Source: Adiantum capillus-veneris (taxonomy: Eukaryota; Streptophyta; Polypodiopsida; Polypodiales; Pteridaceae). Taken from it: a DNA stretch of 64,000 nt. The notes below the pieces were generated by a model. The model was given only the letters and a program-made list of their open reading frames with translations, had not been told where the DNA came from and ran no database searches. The stretch lies in the NCBI GenBank assembly GCA_014529385.2, contig CM043966.1:108231087-108295086 (forward strand). The letters are read 5' to 3'. The position numbers were made by a program, and so were the translations under genes. Below, piece after piece: positions 25,216 to 36,407 of the stretch (the stretch's first letter is position 1; each line of letters begins with the position of its first letter).

Positions 25216-25976
25216 TCTGAGGAAAAAAAAGATGTTAGTGTCTATATCTTAAGCAATTAAAGACATAAATTTTGCCATTTAGTAAGTAAGTACCTTTCTA
25301 TTGTTGAGACTGATTGCATACACTTTTGGCAGAAGTGGAAGGTCTTCATATGTAAGATCTACCTTGATCTGCACAAGAGATGTCTTGAGATTGTCTTCAT
25401 CACAGTAATCAGGCTCTCTTGAAAGTAGATCTCCATTGCTAAAGGTTTGTTCTCAGAGTTAGACTCTATATCTTGTTTGAGTGGGATATGTTGTCCACTA
25501 AGAAGATGATATCTAAAATAGTAAGATGACACTATGAAATTTTGAGAGCTTATAATGTACTTGCAAATTATGGACTTCGTTTGCAAAATACAGATTGTGC
25601 CTTGTGATTGTTTCCTATCCCAATTATCATCTAGCAAGTCCACATAGCTCTCAAATTTGCAAATGAACATTGTTGTGGTAGTTCTTATTTGCTCATCAAA
25701 GAAAAAATATATAAACACTTCAACATGTATAAATAGAGTAAGCCTAACAATCTTTGTAGCAATTGAATACTTAAGGGACTTTTGTATATCTTGAAACAAC
25801 CTGTTTGTAAAGCTTTCACTAGTTTGGGATGCTAGAAAAGGCCAGTCCTTGCTGTCAAAGGATGAAAGTGGAAAAGGAGTTACACGACCCCAACCAGACC
25901 AAATTTTGGGTTCCATAAAATAATATTCCATTATCTGCAAGCTCCTTGTGCACTCTTCCTCACTGCATTTGCTCAC
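25216..25976 (-). pseudogene. Unrecognised gene, copy 1 of a pair
   Basis: A 205-codon minus-strand frame runs from 25,976 to 25,359; its first ATG lies at 25,974-25,976. It holds DSKDWPFLASQTSES and FQDIQKSL, then a hydrophobic stretch (LTLFIHVEVFIYFFF) and ICKYIISSQ...YYFRY. Near 25,410 the better continuation lies in another frame (DYCDEDNLKTSLVQIKVDL ... LPLLPKVYAISLNNRK). That frame ends exactly at a GTACTTAC donor (25,293), followed 77 bp later by a TTTTCCTCAG acceptor (25,217). The same protein pattern reappears at 28.3-28.95 kb on the other strand, so the frame is real coding sequence and not chance. The family is unknown to me. One frameshift makes this copy probably dead. A multicopy host family or a transposon-borne gene are both possible. 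Confidence 0.5.
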
Positions 25977-26840
25977 TGATAAATGCTCTCAACTGGGTGC
26001 CACTCCATCCTGTTTGGTGGATAAATATTTGCACCATAACAAATAATATCAACCCTAAACCTACCAAAATAATTATGCACTAAATGAGATATATGCTTAG
26101 AATAACTTATAGTTGGATTGATGCCGTGGAAAACTAGGAGGAGATCTTTGCAACCTTAAGTCTACATGTTGGAAAGCATGTTGTATCAAAACCTCTTTCG
26201 CCCACTTGCTTTGTGCACACACTTTAAACTCTTTAACTTGTCCCTTGAAAGCCTCCACAAAATCATTGCATCCTCTACAATAATATCCAACTTTCGATAG
26301 TTAGAGGTAGTCATGGTGTGCACCAGAAATGGCCAAATAGACTATTATCGTGATACTTGTCCAACTTATCAAAAGATTGATTTCTCAACATCATTGGGAT
26401 CTACATGACAAGAGAAGTCCCTTGATGCCACTTGTGCTCAATTTGGACATGGGATGACTTCATAGGCTCATATACTAGCATTTCAAAGACTATAAGCCAA
26501 ATTTTCTATTAAGGGGAAAATTTTGACATTTAGGTTTGCTTGAACTTGCATGCATGTGTCCTATGTAAAGAGGAAAATGTGTGGTAAAAATATTGGCCAA
26601 AAATACTAACAAAATTCAATATCACAATACTAGACTTGGATATAAAAACAAAGGGAGCTTTCCATCAATGGGGCTCCCCTATATTTATACAATATGATAA
26701 GAAATTTCCATTTTGGACCGAAAAATCCCACCAAAACCCAGAGAGTTGAAAACTGCAGAGTCCCACTACCATAATGTTAAGAGATAGAGAAGGAGAGAGC
26801 TTGAGCTCTTGCGGTGCATGCGCATGCACACAAACACACA

Positions 26841-26883
<43 letters not shown>

Positions 26884-27171
26884 GATGAGGCAAAACCTAC
26901 TTCTTCTTCAACAACAACTCAAGATAATATGTCTTCAATGCATAAAATAGAAAGTACAACATAAAGGGAAACTAGAACAATGGTCTAGTGTGAACCGCTA
27001 GTGAGATCTAGATGGATAAGTGTGCCATCACTTTGGTAGGTAGAACAAGTCAACATAGTCTAGTTGAAGTATCAATGGCAAAGATATGCATATCCACCAA
27101 GGCACACCAATGATGATAACTATTGGTGATAGTCATCAAGGAGTGGCACATGTTGAGCTTGACATTTCAAC
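25977..27171. other. Mostly unrecognised; likely holds a decayed copia LTR
   Basis: The part from 27,172 downward may be the 3' LTR of a minus-strand copia element (see the entry at 27,172-27,430), but its far end is not visible. The rest shows no motif. It contains the CA microsatellite at 26,827-26,880. Confidence 0.3.
26827..26880 (+). repeat. (CA)n microsatellite
   Basis: CA dinucleotide array with two early AA interruptions. It creates a spurious Cys-Val frame on the minus strand. Confidence 0.97.
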
Positions 27172-27430
27172 ACTCCCTTCAAAGCTCAACACCATCTTCC
27201 ATATGCCAAGAATTACTCAAAATTGTCATAACTCTTGCACTTGAAGCGCATTTATGAAGATATTTGCAACTTGGTCATCCATCCTCATGTACTCAAGGTC
27301 GATGTTTCTTGCCAAGACCCTCTCTCTCATGAAGTGGTAATGCACCTCAAAGTGTTTTATCCTTGCATCAAAAAGTGGTTTCCAAACCAACTATATGTTG
27401 CTAAGGTTGTCCTCACAATAGATGACAATT
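27172..27430 (-). pseudogene. Ty1/copia RNase H tail and polypurine tract
   Basis: The minus strand from 27,430 to 27,230 reads, with one frameshift, FEVHYHFMRERVLA, then LEYMRMDDQVANIFINAL. This is the extreme C-terminus of copia RNase H (KHIExxYHFIRexVxxxxIxLxYIxTxDQxADIxTKxL). About 40 bp further on lies a polypurine stretch (GAAGGGAG) followed by TGTTGAAATGTC at 27,172, which is the expected position of a 3' LTR start. Probably the end of the same element whose gag lies at 30.2-30.7 kb. Confidence 0.65.
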
Positions 27431-28299
27431 GACCTTTGTATCTATACTCGAAAGTTGTGAAGTAGCAATTGCACCATTAGGAGATTTCAGAGGTCTTTTA
27501 GAGGGCCATATTGAAGAAAGAGAGAGAAACGGCATGTCCAATGAGCAACAATGCTAATAACATAATAAATTAATCAACAAATAAGAAAAAAAATCTAAAA
27601 TTGGGACAATCTCATTTCTTTGGAAGGTAACTGCTTGTTTTTACATAGCTGGTGCTTCAATATATGGACTCGCTACCAAGAGACTCTGATAAAGATGAGG
27701 TACTGAGAGGCATTGGCTTTACATGCTCCTAATGAGTCTACCAAGAAGGCCATGCACTAGCATAAGCTCTATTTACGTTCCAAACTCCCTCACTATAGAT
27801 AATCAATAGCAAGAGTAGAGGATAAACAAAGGTTATTGGGTTCTCATGCAACCAAGAAGGAGAAAAAGGTCCTCTACATCAAATCTTTTTCATTTTTCAT
27901 AGAAATCAAGAGTGCTGGATTTTAAAGTGGAAGTTGGTAAGAAGACTATAAAAGAGATTTTAATTCAACATTGTTTCAATCACTCTGAGGTAATGTCTCA
28001 ATGTGCATCAACTGTAAGTGGATTCTACTGCAATGGCTCCTCTAACATTTAAATCTTATATTTATAGATGTTTATCTTTCTTTCGTTCTCTTATAATTAG
28101 TTCTTACATTTACAAATGTTTATCCTTCTTTGCACGAGAAATGGGAGCCTATGGAGTGCATTATAGGCTTCATCTCTATAACCCATGCTCACATTGGTCT
28201 TACAAAATGAAGAACTAGCAAGAACCTTGTAGATAAAGGCATATTATTTTACGACCATTTTTACCAACTCAACCAAAGGAATCCAAAAGGAACATTGTC
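27431..28299. other. Intergenic, nothing recognised
   Basis: No domain was seen. It lies between the copia RNase H tail and gene copy 2. Confidence 0.4.
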
Positions 28300-28447
28300 A
28301 AAGGTTCCTCTACCAACCAACTAGATTTTCGTGGATTGGCCAGCCAGTTCTTGACATAGCATTGAGTGAGGCAAAGGTTCATCTACCAACCAATTGGAAC
28401 TTCATGGATTGGCCAGTTCTTGGCACAACATTGAGTGAGGCATTGCA
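28300..28447 (+). repeat. 73-bp tandem duplication at the 5' side of gene copy 2
   Basis: 'aaaggttc.tctaccaaccaa' starts at 28,300 and again at 28,373. Both copies run through 'ggattggcca', 'agttcttg' and 'attgagtgaggca'. The duplicated segment encodes the MDWPVL...LSEA part of the protein. Confidence 0.85.
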
Positions 28448-28955
28448 AAGTGAGCTCTATATGGATGTTCAAAGGTCTCTTCAAAACTTTGTACACGCTA
28501 CATTGGTCACGCTTGCAATTTCTATCATATTAGTATATTTGTTGAGCATCTTCACATCTACCGTGTACATGTCACTAAGACTATGTTAGTCTATAAATCT
28601 CTTGATTCTTTCTTCTATGATAAGCTTCTCATTAGTGGCTGGTATGGGAAAGACATGGATGGTGTATGCTACGAGATTGCATTTGAAAATCCAATTGTCA
28701 AGTATATGATTTCCACGCAGCTGCTTATCATCTACTTTTGGTACAAGCATTCTCACTTCGTTGGAAGTTGCTATGTGCCTACTACTGATCAAAAGCAATG
28801 GCAAATTTGGAGAGCATTGCTGACATACATGTGGAAGTGATGGATAGTGATAAAAATAACGGAGTATTACACACTGTTCCAACTCCAACATGACATAGTG
28901 GAGGAGATGTGGACAAAAATCCCTCAAAAAAAATTTATTGTTAGGCTGATGCAAA
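28320..28955 (+). pseudogene. Unrecognised gene, copy 2 of a pair
   Basis: Two frames are joined by one shift near 28,585: 28,362-28,589 and 28,583-28,840. The first has NFMDWPVLGTTLSEALQSEL, then MDVQRSLQNF and a hydrophobic stretch (VTLAISIILVYLL). The second has IVKYMISTQLLIIYFWYKHS and CYVPTTDQ. It aligns with copy 1 at 25.4-26.0 kb over its whole length: DWPFL/DWPVL, FQDIQKSL/YMDVQRSL, ICKYIISSQ/IVKYMISTQ and HIPLKQD/YVPTTDQ. The copies face opposite directions and are well diverged, so the duplication is old. A frameshift and the 73-bp duplication show decay. Function unknown; the hydrophobic segment could be one membrane helix. Confidence 0.5.
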
Positions 28956-29099
28956 ATAAAGTAAGGAGGGGAGAAGTAAGTTTTCTATAGAGATCATTCT
29001 GGCCGAGTTCAAATCATGTCAATGTCATGGATCTCATATGACTCCCACAAAAAATGTCTCTACAAATCTTTATTTCAACTATGTGTTAAGAGAGATATG

Positions 29100-29101
<2 letters not shown>

Positions 29102-29184
<83 letters not shown>
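29102..29184 (+). repeat. (CT)n microsatellite, about 83 bp
   Basis: Perfect CT array. Confidence 0.98.
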
Positions 29185-29186
<2 letters not shown>

Positions 29187-30199
29187 AACATAGCATTGAC
29201 ACCAGCTTGACAGGTACAAAGAATCATTTTAACGTATAGAGTTACTATTATGAAGTGTATTTGAAAGTACAAATTCAAAAGTACACAATGGGCTTAAATA
29301 CAATTGTTACAAATATGGGATCAGAATGTCCTCTAGGTAAAAAATCATGAAGATGCCCTTCAGATGAGGGTCAGGAGATTGTTGTGTTAGATGGCTTACA
29401 CAAACCCTTATGGGGCGTGTCATCTATCAACAAAGTATTGTGAGCATCAAAGGACACATGGATTTGGGAAAAGGTTTGTAAAACAATTGTAGATTAGATT
29501 TTGTAGGGTGATAGTGGCCCTGGATGACAACACGATTATTTTTTGGCTATACACAAAATTAAATTTTGATTTCTAAATTTCAGCTTCGGTACAAACCTTG
29601 GCCATCAATGGCTTGAGGTTTTGGGGCTACATCAATGGCCAAATAGAAACCCTGAACCGTAGAAGAAGAAAATTCAAGAAATCCTTGGTACACAAACAAA
29701 CAATAACCCTACAATTGCCAACCCAAAAATTACACAACGCATTGTATTCTATGGCTTGTATATATGGCTCTCAAAGTAGAAACACTCCATAGGCTCATCT
29801 ACATTCTTGATCATGGCTGCATAATTAGTTTTTGGTTTCCTATTTGGACAGCCACATTCAAATGATCATGTCTCACACAACTCCAATATACAACATTCCC
29901 ACGTTGACATGTATTGCTACGCTCTTGACTACTTTGCACATTACTGCGACCACTTGGGCTGCCCTTGCCTTAGAAATTTCTTCAGGAACCTGTGTTGTAT
30001 CTTTGGAAATTATTCTACTATGTGTGCTTAGTGGTTACCTCTTTCTCAATCAGCTCTCCATGGCTTGTACCACGTTCTCTTTCTCTTCCTTTGTTGTTAA
30101 AGAGGACCTCATAATAATTTTTTCCCTATGTCGAGGACTCTTCCTCAAGTTCCTTCTCTTCCAAATTCAATAAGAACATTAAATTTTTAGCAAACTATA
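29185..30199 (-). other. Degenerate interior of a copia remnant
   Basis: It follows the copia gag remnant on the minus strand. 30,190-29,830 may be the tail of gag, but no zinc knuckle could be confirmed. The rest is unrecognised. Confidence 0.3.
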
Positions 30200-30760
30200 G
30201 AAATATTCTCTTGAAGATGGATACCAATTTTAATTATTTGTATTCTAGACCTAGACCTTACAGACATAATTCCATCTCATCATCATCATCAACAATAACA
30301 TCAACTGTTGCAAGAGACTCACATATGTTCTTTATCATGATCAAGTTTTCCTTCTACATTGCATTTAGCTAAGTCTTCAACTGTAGCTTTCTTGATCTTT
30401 TGACATCCAACAATACTAAGGTGTCCCAAGCCTCCTTAGCATTGTGAGAATCTTATATGTGTCCAATCATACAGTCATGTACACTCATAGAAAGCCAATA
30501 CATGACCTTCCCAGCTCCTAGTTTCAATCTTAAAAGTTTTTTATCTACGTTGCAGCTGCACCTTGCGATGGAAAATTGGTGCTATCTCATGCTCTCCATC
30601 AATGTAATCCCAATAACCTTTACCTATAAGGAAATTGTTCATTCTGACCTTCCAAGCCTAGAAGTTGTTCTTGTCTATCTTCTAATTGACAATGTGGTTA
30701 AGTCCATCATTGCTTGATGAATACTTGCAAAACTTTAGTACTCTACAGTATCTCTGAGAA
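30200..30760 (-). pseudogene. Ty1/copia gag (UBN2-type) remnant
   Basis: Gag proteins package the element RNA. The minus strand from about 30,700 reads KIDKNNF.AWKVRMNNFLIG, then GYWDYIDGEHEIAP, typical of the copia gag start (LNGxNYxxWKxRMxxxLxxKxxW). About 30,450-30,390 gives DSHNAKEAWDTLVLL, and 30,250 gives MELCL.GLGLEY..L, matching the AKExWDxL and L..LP.xY..L boxes of UBN2 domains. Several stops interrupt it. Its orientation and order fit the RNase H tail at 27.2-27.4 kb, with the missing middle replaced by other sequence. Confidence 0.65.
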
Positions 30761-32145
30761 ACTTGCTAAATTATGTTCAACGTCTTGACACCGACTTTTA
30801 ATGATCCAAATACTCGAGACTTCAAGAACACACTCATGTACATGTGGAAACCCAAGTTGTTTAGCAAAAGTATATGCCAAGAGCAATAGTCTAGTATTGC
30901 AATACTGGTTTCATGTGACACTTTTAGGGTTTTTCACTTTTTGTGCATTTTCAAATGCCTAAAGAAATGTCTTGCAAGCTTAAGTGAATGTTTGAACTTG
31001 GAACTTGTTCTCTAAATTTTCAAAACATGTATGTAGTGGAAAAATACTAGCTTGAAATTTTGTACATGACACTTGATGATTTGAAGTTCAATGTCTAGCT
31101 GAGAGTCTAGCTGAGAGTCAACCCTGAAGAGTGAAAAAAAGATGCTCTAGAACTTGATATCCTACCACATAGATAAGATAAAAATCAAGCAAAAAACTAC
31201 ATGTTTGGATGAAGACTAACTAAGGGAGCAAACAACCACCATATTCTAGTGCAAGTTTAGAGATGATTCTGATACCTTGGTAGGATTGCTTGTCCTACAT
31301 AAATCATTGTCAAAGTAGATTGAAGTCAAGAGAGTGTTTAAATAGATTGGCCTTGACAAGTACTTTGAGTTTCTACCTTGTGGAATTGATCTAAAATGAG
31401 CAAATGAACTGGTATCTACAATCTAAGAGGAGGGCATAACTTCCCTTATAGACTCCAACTTGGACCAGATCAAAATGTGCACCATATTAGAGTAAATGTT
31501 GCAAAGGCTCTCCAATTGCCAAGAGTAGGAGACTTTGTTAAAGAATTAAGAGAGGTTACTACCACGGAGACCTTCAACCATGTAGGGACATTGCCAGCTT
31601 TTACAGATCAAAAAAGGAAAGAATTATAAGTTTCTCTTAGATTTTACCAATAGCATCTAAACATCTTCAAATCAAGGCTTATAAGGTATACCAACCTAGA
31701 TCTTTTCATAGCCAACCTTATGGCACCTTAGATGAAGACATGAACCAAGTGGCAGTTCAATATTGCTAAGTATGTGCATGAAGGATTAGTCAAACTTCCC
31801 ACAAAGAAGGTAAAAAGGATGTACTACATCAAAGGAGCTAAAGTTTTGACAAGGCTTGCATAATACGCTCTTGGCATGGCCATCGGCCAACAACTGGCCA
31901 CCTAACCTTGAGTAGAACTTATGGTTAATGCCTAATGAAGAAGAGAATCAAAAGAAATCATCAAGGTTGAACACACAGCTTCGGAAGAAGATAGAGTTGG
32001 TGTATGGATCTATGAGAAACTAGGGATTAGTACACACAAATCTTCACCCAAGCATGCTAATATAGGCCCTTGCCCTACTAAATATAGACTCCCCTTTACC
32101 ACATGTGTGTCATGGCCCTTGGCTCTGGCCCATCTTACCCTAGGC
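30761..32145. other. Degenerate LTR/leader space with a primer-site-like motif
   Basis: 31,263-31,278 on the minus strand reads AAGGTATCAGAATCAT, close to the initiator-Met-tRNA primer site, about 550 bp upstream of the gag remnant as expected. The next 870 bp (31,279-32,146) would then be LTR. However, its plus strand at about 31,735-31,860 also reads like protein (WQFNIAKYVHEGLVKLPTKK), so the region may be a composite. Unresolved. Confidence 0.3.
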
Positions 32146-32345
32146 TTGACATTACTCCCCCCTTGGAGAAGAGTTTTCATCCTCAAAACAAAAGTGGTGA
32201 TATCTTCATACAAACACTATTGTTTTCCATAGTGGTATCCCTCATGGATCTAGCAGTTGCCCATTTGACCAATACATGGTTCAATAGGAGGTTCAATGAA
32301 ATCAAGAAACGAAATCTTGACTTTCCACATTTTTGTGTAGATAGC
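32146..32345 (-). pseudogene. Possible Ty3/gypsy pol end with polypurine tract
   Basis: The minus strand near 32,280 reads VLVKWATARSMRDTTMEN, resembling the YLVKWxxxPxxEATWE core of a retrotransposon chromodomain. Shortly after, CCAAGGGGGGAG (32,166-32,155) looks like a polypurine tract followed by TAATGTCAAGC. Very short evidence. Confidence 0.3.
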
Positions 32346-33406
32346 CCATAATCAATATAGTGTGCATACTCTATTTATAACCCACTAGATTATTTTAAAT
32401 GAGTTACCACAAGTAAGGGGTGTCTAAAAGAATACCTCGTATAACTTTCCATGAAAGTAGTGATGGCCGATTTTTGGAAATCAAAGCAAAAAAAAATTCC
32501 TCTGTTGGAGCCTTGGAGACACTGTTGGAAGGCTCGGCAATGCCTGGTCAACCTCACGACACCTCTACGGGCACCCCCCCCCCCCCCCCTCTTCGATTGG
32601 CCAGCCTTATCACCCTCATGCCTCCGCTCGTCTATGCCCCAACCTAGTCGGTCGCCCTCGGTCTCTCTTTCCCTGTAGTTTATTCCCCCGGCGGGCATCG
32701 AATTAAATATTCCCCCCCTCTCTCTCTCTCATTTTCCCTACATACCCCTCTCTAATATCCTCTCTCTCCCTTCTCGGAACCCCCTTCCTCTCCCTCATCC
32801 ACTCCTCCTCTCTCACTGACAACCCGCTTTCCCCAGCTCTTGTCACGCCCGCATGCCCGCAGGCGGTCCGGTCAATCCTCTCTTTCTATCTCCCTCATAG
32901 CCTACCAATGGCCGATCACACTATCCTCTCTCTTTCTCTAATATCCCCTCTCTCTCTCACCCACACACACCCTTACTGGCCACCCTCAGCCAAGGGCGGC
33001 CTCGAGCACTCACCCCAACCCCTCTCTTGCTTTCCCTGTCGCGCTCCCTCTGTGTCGAACCGCATGTGAACTCCCGCTTATCCACACACCCGCCCCCTCT
33101 CACACTCTCGCTCTCTATGCAAGCCCTTGGCCCGCTAATATTCTACCTCACTCCCCACCCCTGGACTCTTTCCCCCCCTCCTCTCGTCCTTGAGCCACCA
33201 AACGGGGAAGGGATGATATCCCCCCCCCCCTCTCTCTCACCCCACACCCCCCCCTTACCCCACCTCATGCCAAAGAGTCTCCCTCCCTTTCCCTCGCTCG
33301 CTTGTCGGAGACCCACCAAAGAAACCCCTCCCCCCTTGGCCAATCTCTCTCGCTCTCGTCCCAGCCTGTGAAGGCGCAAAAAAAAAGGGATGCCCTCTCT
33401 CTTATC

Positions 33407-33437
<31 letters not shown>

Positions 33438-33607
33438 GCCTAATCGTCTCCCTCCCTCCCTCACGCTCATTCTCTCCCCACTCCTCTCCCTCCTCTGTCG
33501 CGCTCATTCTCTCCCCACACCTCTCCCTCTCTCTCTCACGCTCTACACAGAGCCGCTTGTAGTAAACTCTCTCTCTCTCTCCCTCGCGGGCCTTAGAAGG
33601 CACATAA

Positions 33608-33609
<2 letters not shown>

Positions 33610-33684
<75 letters not shown>
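33610..33684 (+). repeat. (CT)n array inside 5' LTR
   Basis: About 75 bp of CT followed by a short AC array. The corresponding array in the 3' LTR (42,841-42,890) is shorter. Confidence 0.97.
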
Positions 33685-33687
<3 letters not shown>

Positions 33688-34761
33688 CACACACACACAC
33701 CACGCACTCACACGCCCCCCCCTCACCATCCTCTCCACACCCTCACCCTCACGTAGCTGCAGCTGGCCGCCAACATGAAAAAAACAGAAAAATAAAAAAA
33801 CATATATAATATATACATTATATAGATAAGCCCCGTTCCCATGCACGCTTGTGCACACACACATTCATCCCTATCTACACTCACACACCCGTACATACAT
33901 ATACACACATATCTGTCCACATGCACCCATACGTACACACACATATATACGCACATAAATACAAAAAAAAACCCGAAGGAGGTCTACGATTACGACATCG
34001 ACAAAAAGAAGGAACACTCAAAGGACGCGCCGCCAACAACAAAAAGGAGAAATGTGTCAAAGGCATGCCCCGGTCGACCCCGAAAAGAAGTACGCTCTAC
34101 ACCGACGCACCGGCAACACACCATTCACTGGCAACACGCAACCACGACGCCATTTTTAGTAATTTATAGGTTATTTTCATCATTTCTTCAATTTTCACCC
34201 AAGCCATTGTAAAATTCCCACTTTGTAAATTCTCTCTCTCTAGGTGATGGTCACAAAGGCCCACCTAGAGATTCTCATCTTTTAATAACCTCCCAAAACA
34301 AAGCAAGGGTCCACCACACCGGGCCTACCACTTGCTTTGTCTCCCCGATTAAGCTTACCCTAATCACACCGAGATTACCATAATCCAAGCAGCCAACACC
34401 TATAAATTGAAACTGAGAGGTCAGTATCGGGGGGGGGCAGTTCATGAGAGGTCAGCAAGTGGTAGAGTGTAGTGGGAAGAGTTGACACTATCACCATCAC
34501 GGAGAGGGGGCTTGTGTGTTGGGTTTGCCTTGGGAATTGCACCATGCGAAGGGAGCCACGTCCATCTCTTGACTCCAATGGTCGATGCATAAGCATATAC
34601 ACACTCTTGGTAGGAAGCTTCACAATCATTGAGTCGTCTTAGAAAACGCACCAAGTAGTTTGCACCATCTCTTCTCCCTACCTCTCTATCACCACGGCGT
34701 GCCATTTGTAAATACTACAAAAATAATTCTCCCTCACACCCCAGAGGGTTTTCATCATTTG

Positions 34762-34864
<103 letters not shown>

Positions 34865-35024
34865 GTGTAACTTTGTGGTGTTCATATCATCGTGGTTTGC
34901 ATCCTAGCCGCTCAAAGCTAGGTGGTGTCCCCTGTTCGCTTTACTGTGAGGCTCGAGGCGCACTATTCGGCCCTCGGTGTTTTAGAGGCCGTCGGGGTTC
35001 GGGGTTCTCTTTGCTCCCGTCATT

Positions 35025-35041
35025 TGGTGCCCCCACTGAGG
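35025..35041 (+). other. Primer-binding site of Tat-type element
   Basis: TGGTGCCCCCACTGAGG lies two bases after the LTR end. A TGG start two bases inside the LTR is the standard position for minus-strand priming by a tRNA 3' end. It resembles the TTTGGCGCCCACCGTGG-like primer sites of Tat elements. I cannot name the tRNA. Confidence 0.75.
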
Positions 35042-35096
35042 AGGGCTTCTAAGACCCTTCGGTTTACAATGTTGAAAGTGACACCCACTATCAATC

Positions 35097-36062
35097 ATGG
35101 ACGAATGGTTGAAGGAATTTTCTAACTGGAGGATGGAAGAAGAGGAGACGAAGGAGGTACTAGCCGCCTTCATTGAAGTACTGCTGCCAGGCTACAGTGT
35201 CGTCAGTATTCAAGAGGTAAATTCTCCCTCTCGTGTTGCTCGTTCTAACCACAAATTGAGAGCATCAGGTAGGAGGTTGGTGAAGTGCCATCACTGTCAT
35301 TAACCAAGACACACTGTCAATGAGTGCCAGCAATGAAGGCAGCGAAAGGGCTGAAATCGTCTACATCGACATTCATCGCGAAGAAGTCATTCACATCAAA
35401 GAAGGAAAGAAAACGGTGAGGCCTCTTTTCCCTAAAGAGACTACAGTTAAAGTTATAACCTTTACTCCAAAGTGGCCTAAAGGGGCTGCTCGAGCCAAAG
35501 GTAAGGAGAATTTAAGCCAGTCTGGAAACACATGACCCCGAAAGGAGAAGCATCTAGCCAAGCAAGTTCTTCAAGCTCAGAAAGCCGGGTTGTACCCAGC
35601 TTGCCAAAGAGGAAGTCATCCGAAGCTAAGTGGCGGAAAGTCGCCTACCGATTTGCACAACGCATGCGGGTGCTACCAATCCACTTCGACAATCCTGAAG
35701 AAGAAGTGGTAAGAAGATTCCCATGTCGTAGGGAAGAGTGGTTCTGCTACTGCTCTCGCTGTTTTGGAAGACGGGTAGAGGATCTTCCTCCTCTCCCTGT
35801 ACAACTTATCCTGAAGAAGCTCTCTACCACGGGTGAAACCCAGTGGGCTGGGGACGAGTTGCAATTGAATGGAGTAGATATCATGCAACATGCCGAGTAT
35901 GGAAATTACCTGCAATTGCTACTAGCCAAGAGGCTGGGAGTGGTCAGACGCGTCGCCATCACCCCGTACGTGCTGAGCAACAAAGGAAAAGTAGAGCCCA
36001 TGAAAGGCGACAACCTCTTGTGGATGTGCCGACTCATCAACACTGGCATGGTAAGAGTATAA
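35097..36062 (+). pseudogene. Extra ORF region between 5' LTR and gag, with a zinc knuckle
   Basis: Tat/Ogre-type elements often carry an additional ORF ahead of gag, of unknown role. Here the first part (35,097-35,303) is acidic, then leads into a C-X2-C-X4-H-X4-C knuckle encoded at 35,286-35,327 (CHHCH*PRHTVNEC) that holds an in-frame TAA at 35,301-35,303. A middle part continues one frame over (35,320-35,535). The last part (35,532-36,062, original frame) is a 176-codon stretch with a Ser-rich start, a basic segment (PKRKSSEAKWRKVAYRFAQR), a Cys-containing patch (EEWFCYCSRCFGRRVEDLPP) and a conserved-looking C-terminal half ending in LLWMCRLINTGM. I recognise no domain other than the knuckle. 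A zinc knuckle both here and in gag is unusual. Confidence 0.65.
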
Positions 36063-36407
36063 GTAAGTATTCCACCCTTTGTGCATGATGTAAAACGGGC
36101 CAACGGCATTCCCGTTCAGATTCCTACAGCATATGCATGTGAATATCTATGTAGATATGAAATTCTTCTACCAACAGAAGATCGTATACCTATCCGGTGC
36201 GGCAGTACTAGGAGAAATCCTCAATTCCCCAAACCCTATCATTCTCTCCATATTGGATTACCATCATTCCTTTAAGGTTTCTATCTTTATCCTGTTTTAA
36301 CCTATCCACCCACCCCTGTAAAAAGCCGCTATGAGCCGTTACCGTTGTTAATGTGTTAATCTTAAATATTAAAAAAAAAAAGGTTCGTAATTTCCTGAGT
36401 CACTACC
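36063..36407 (+). other. Spacer between extra ORF and gag
   Basis: No coding signal. An A-run at 36,369-36,381 lies just before the gag start. Confidence 0.5.

Noticed and set aside
27235-27432. 65-codon plus-strand frame
   Set aside because: It is the antisense of the copia RNase H tail on the minus strand.
33143-33864. 96- to 199-codon Arg/Glu-rich minus-strand frames
   Set aside because: Translations of CT/AG and AC microsatellites inside the Tat LTR. The same applies at 3,275-3,556, 29,075-29,278, 34,660-35,052, 42,179-43,015 and 43,885-44,248.
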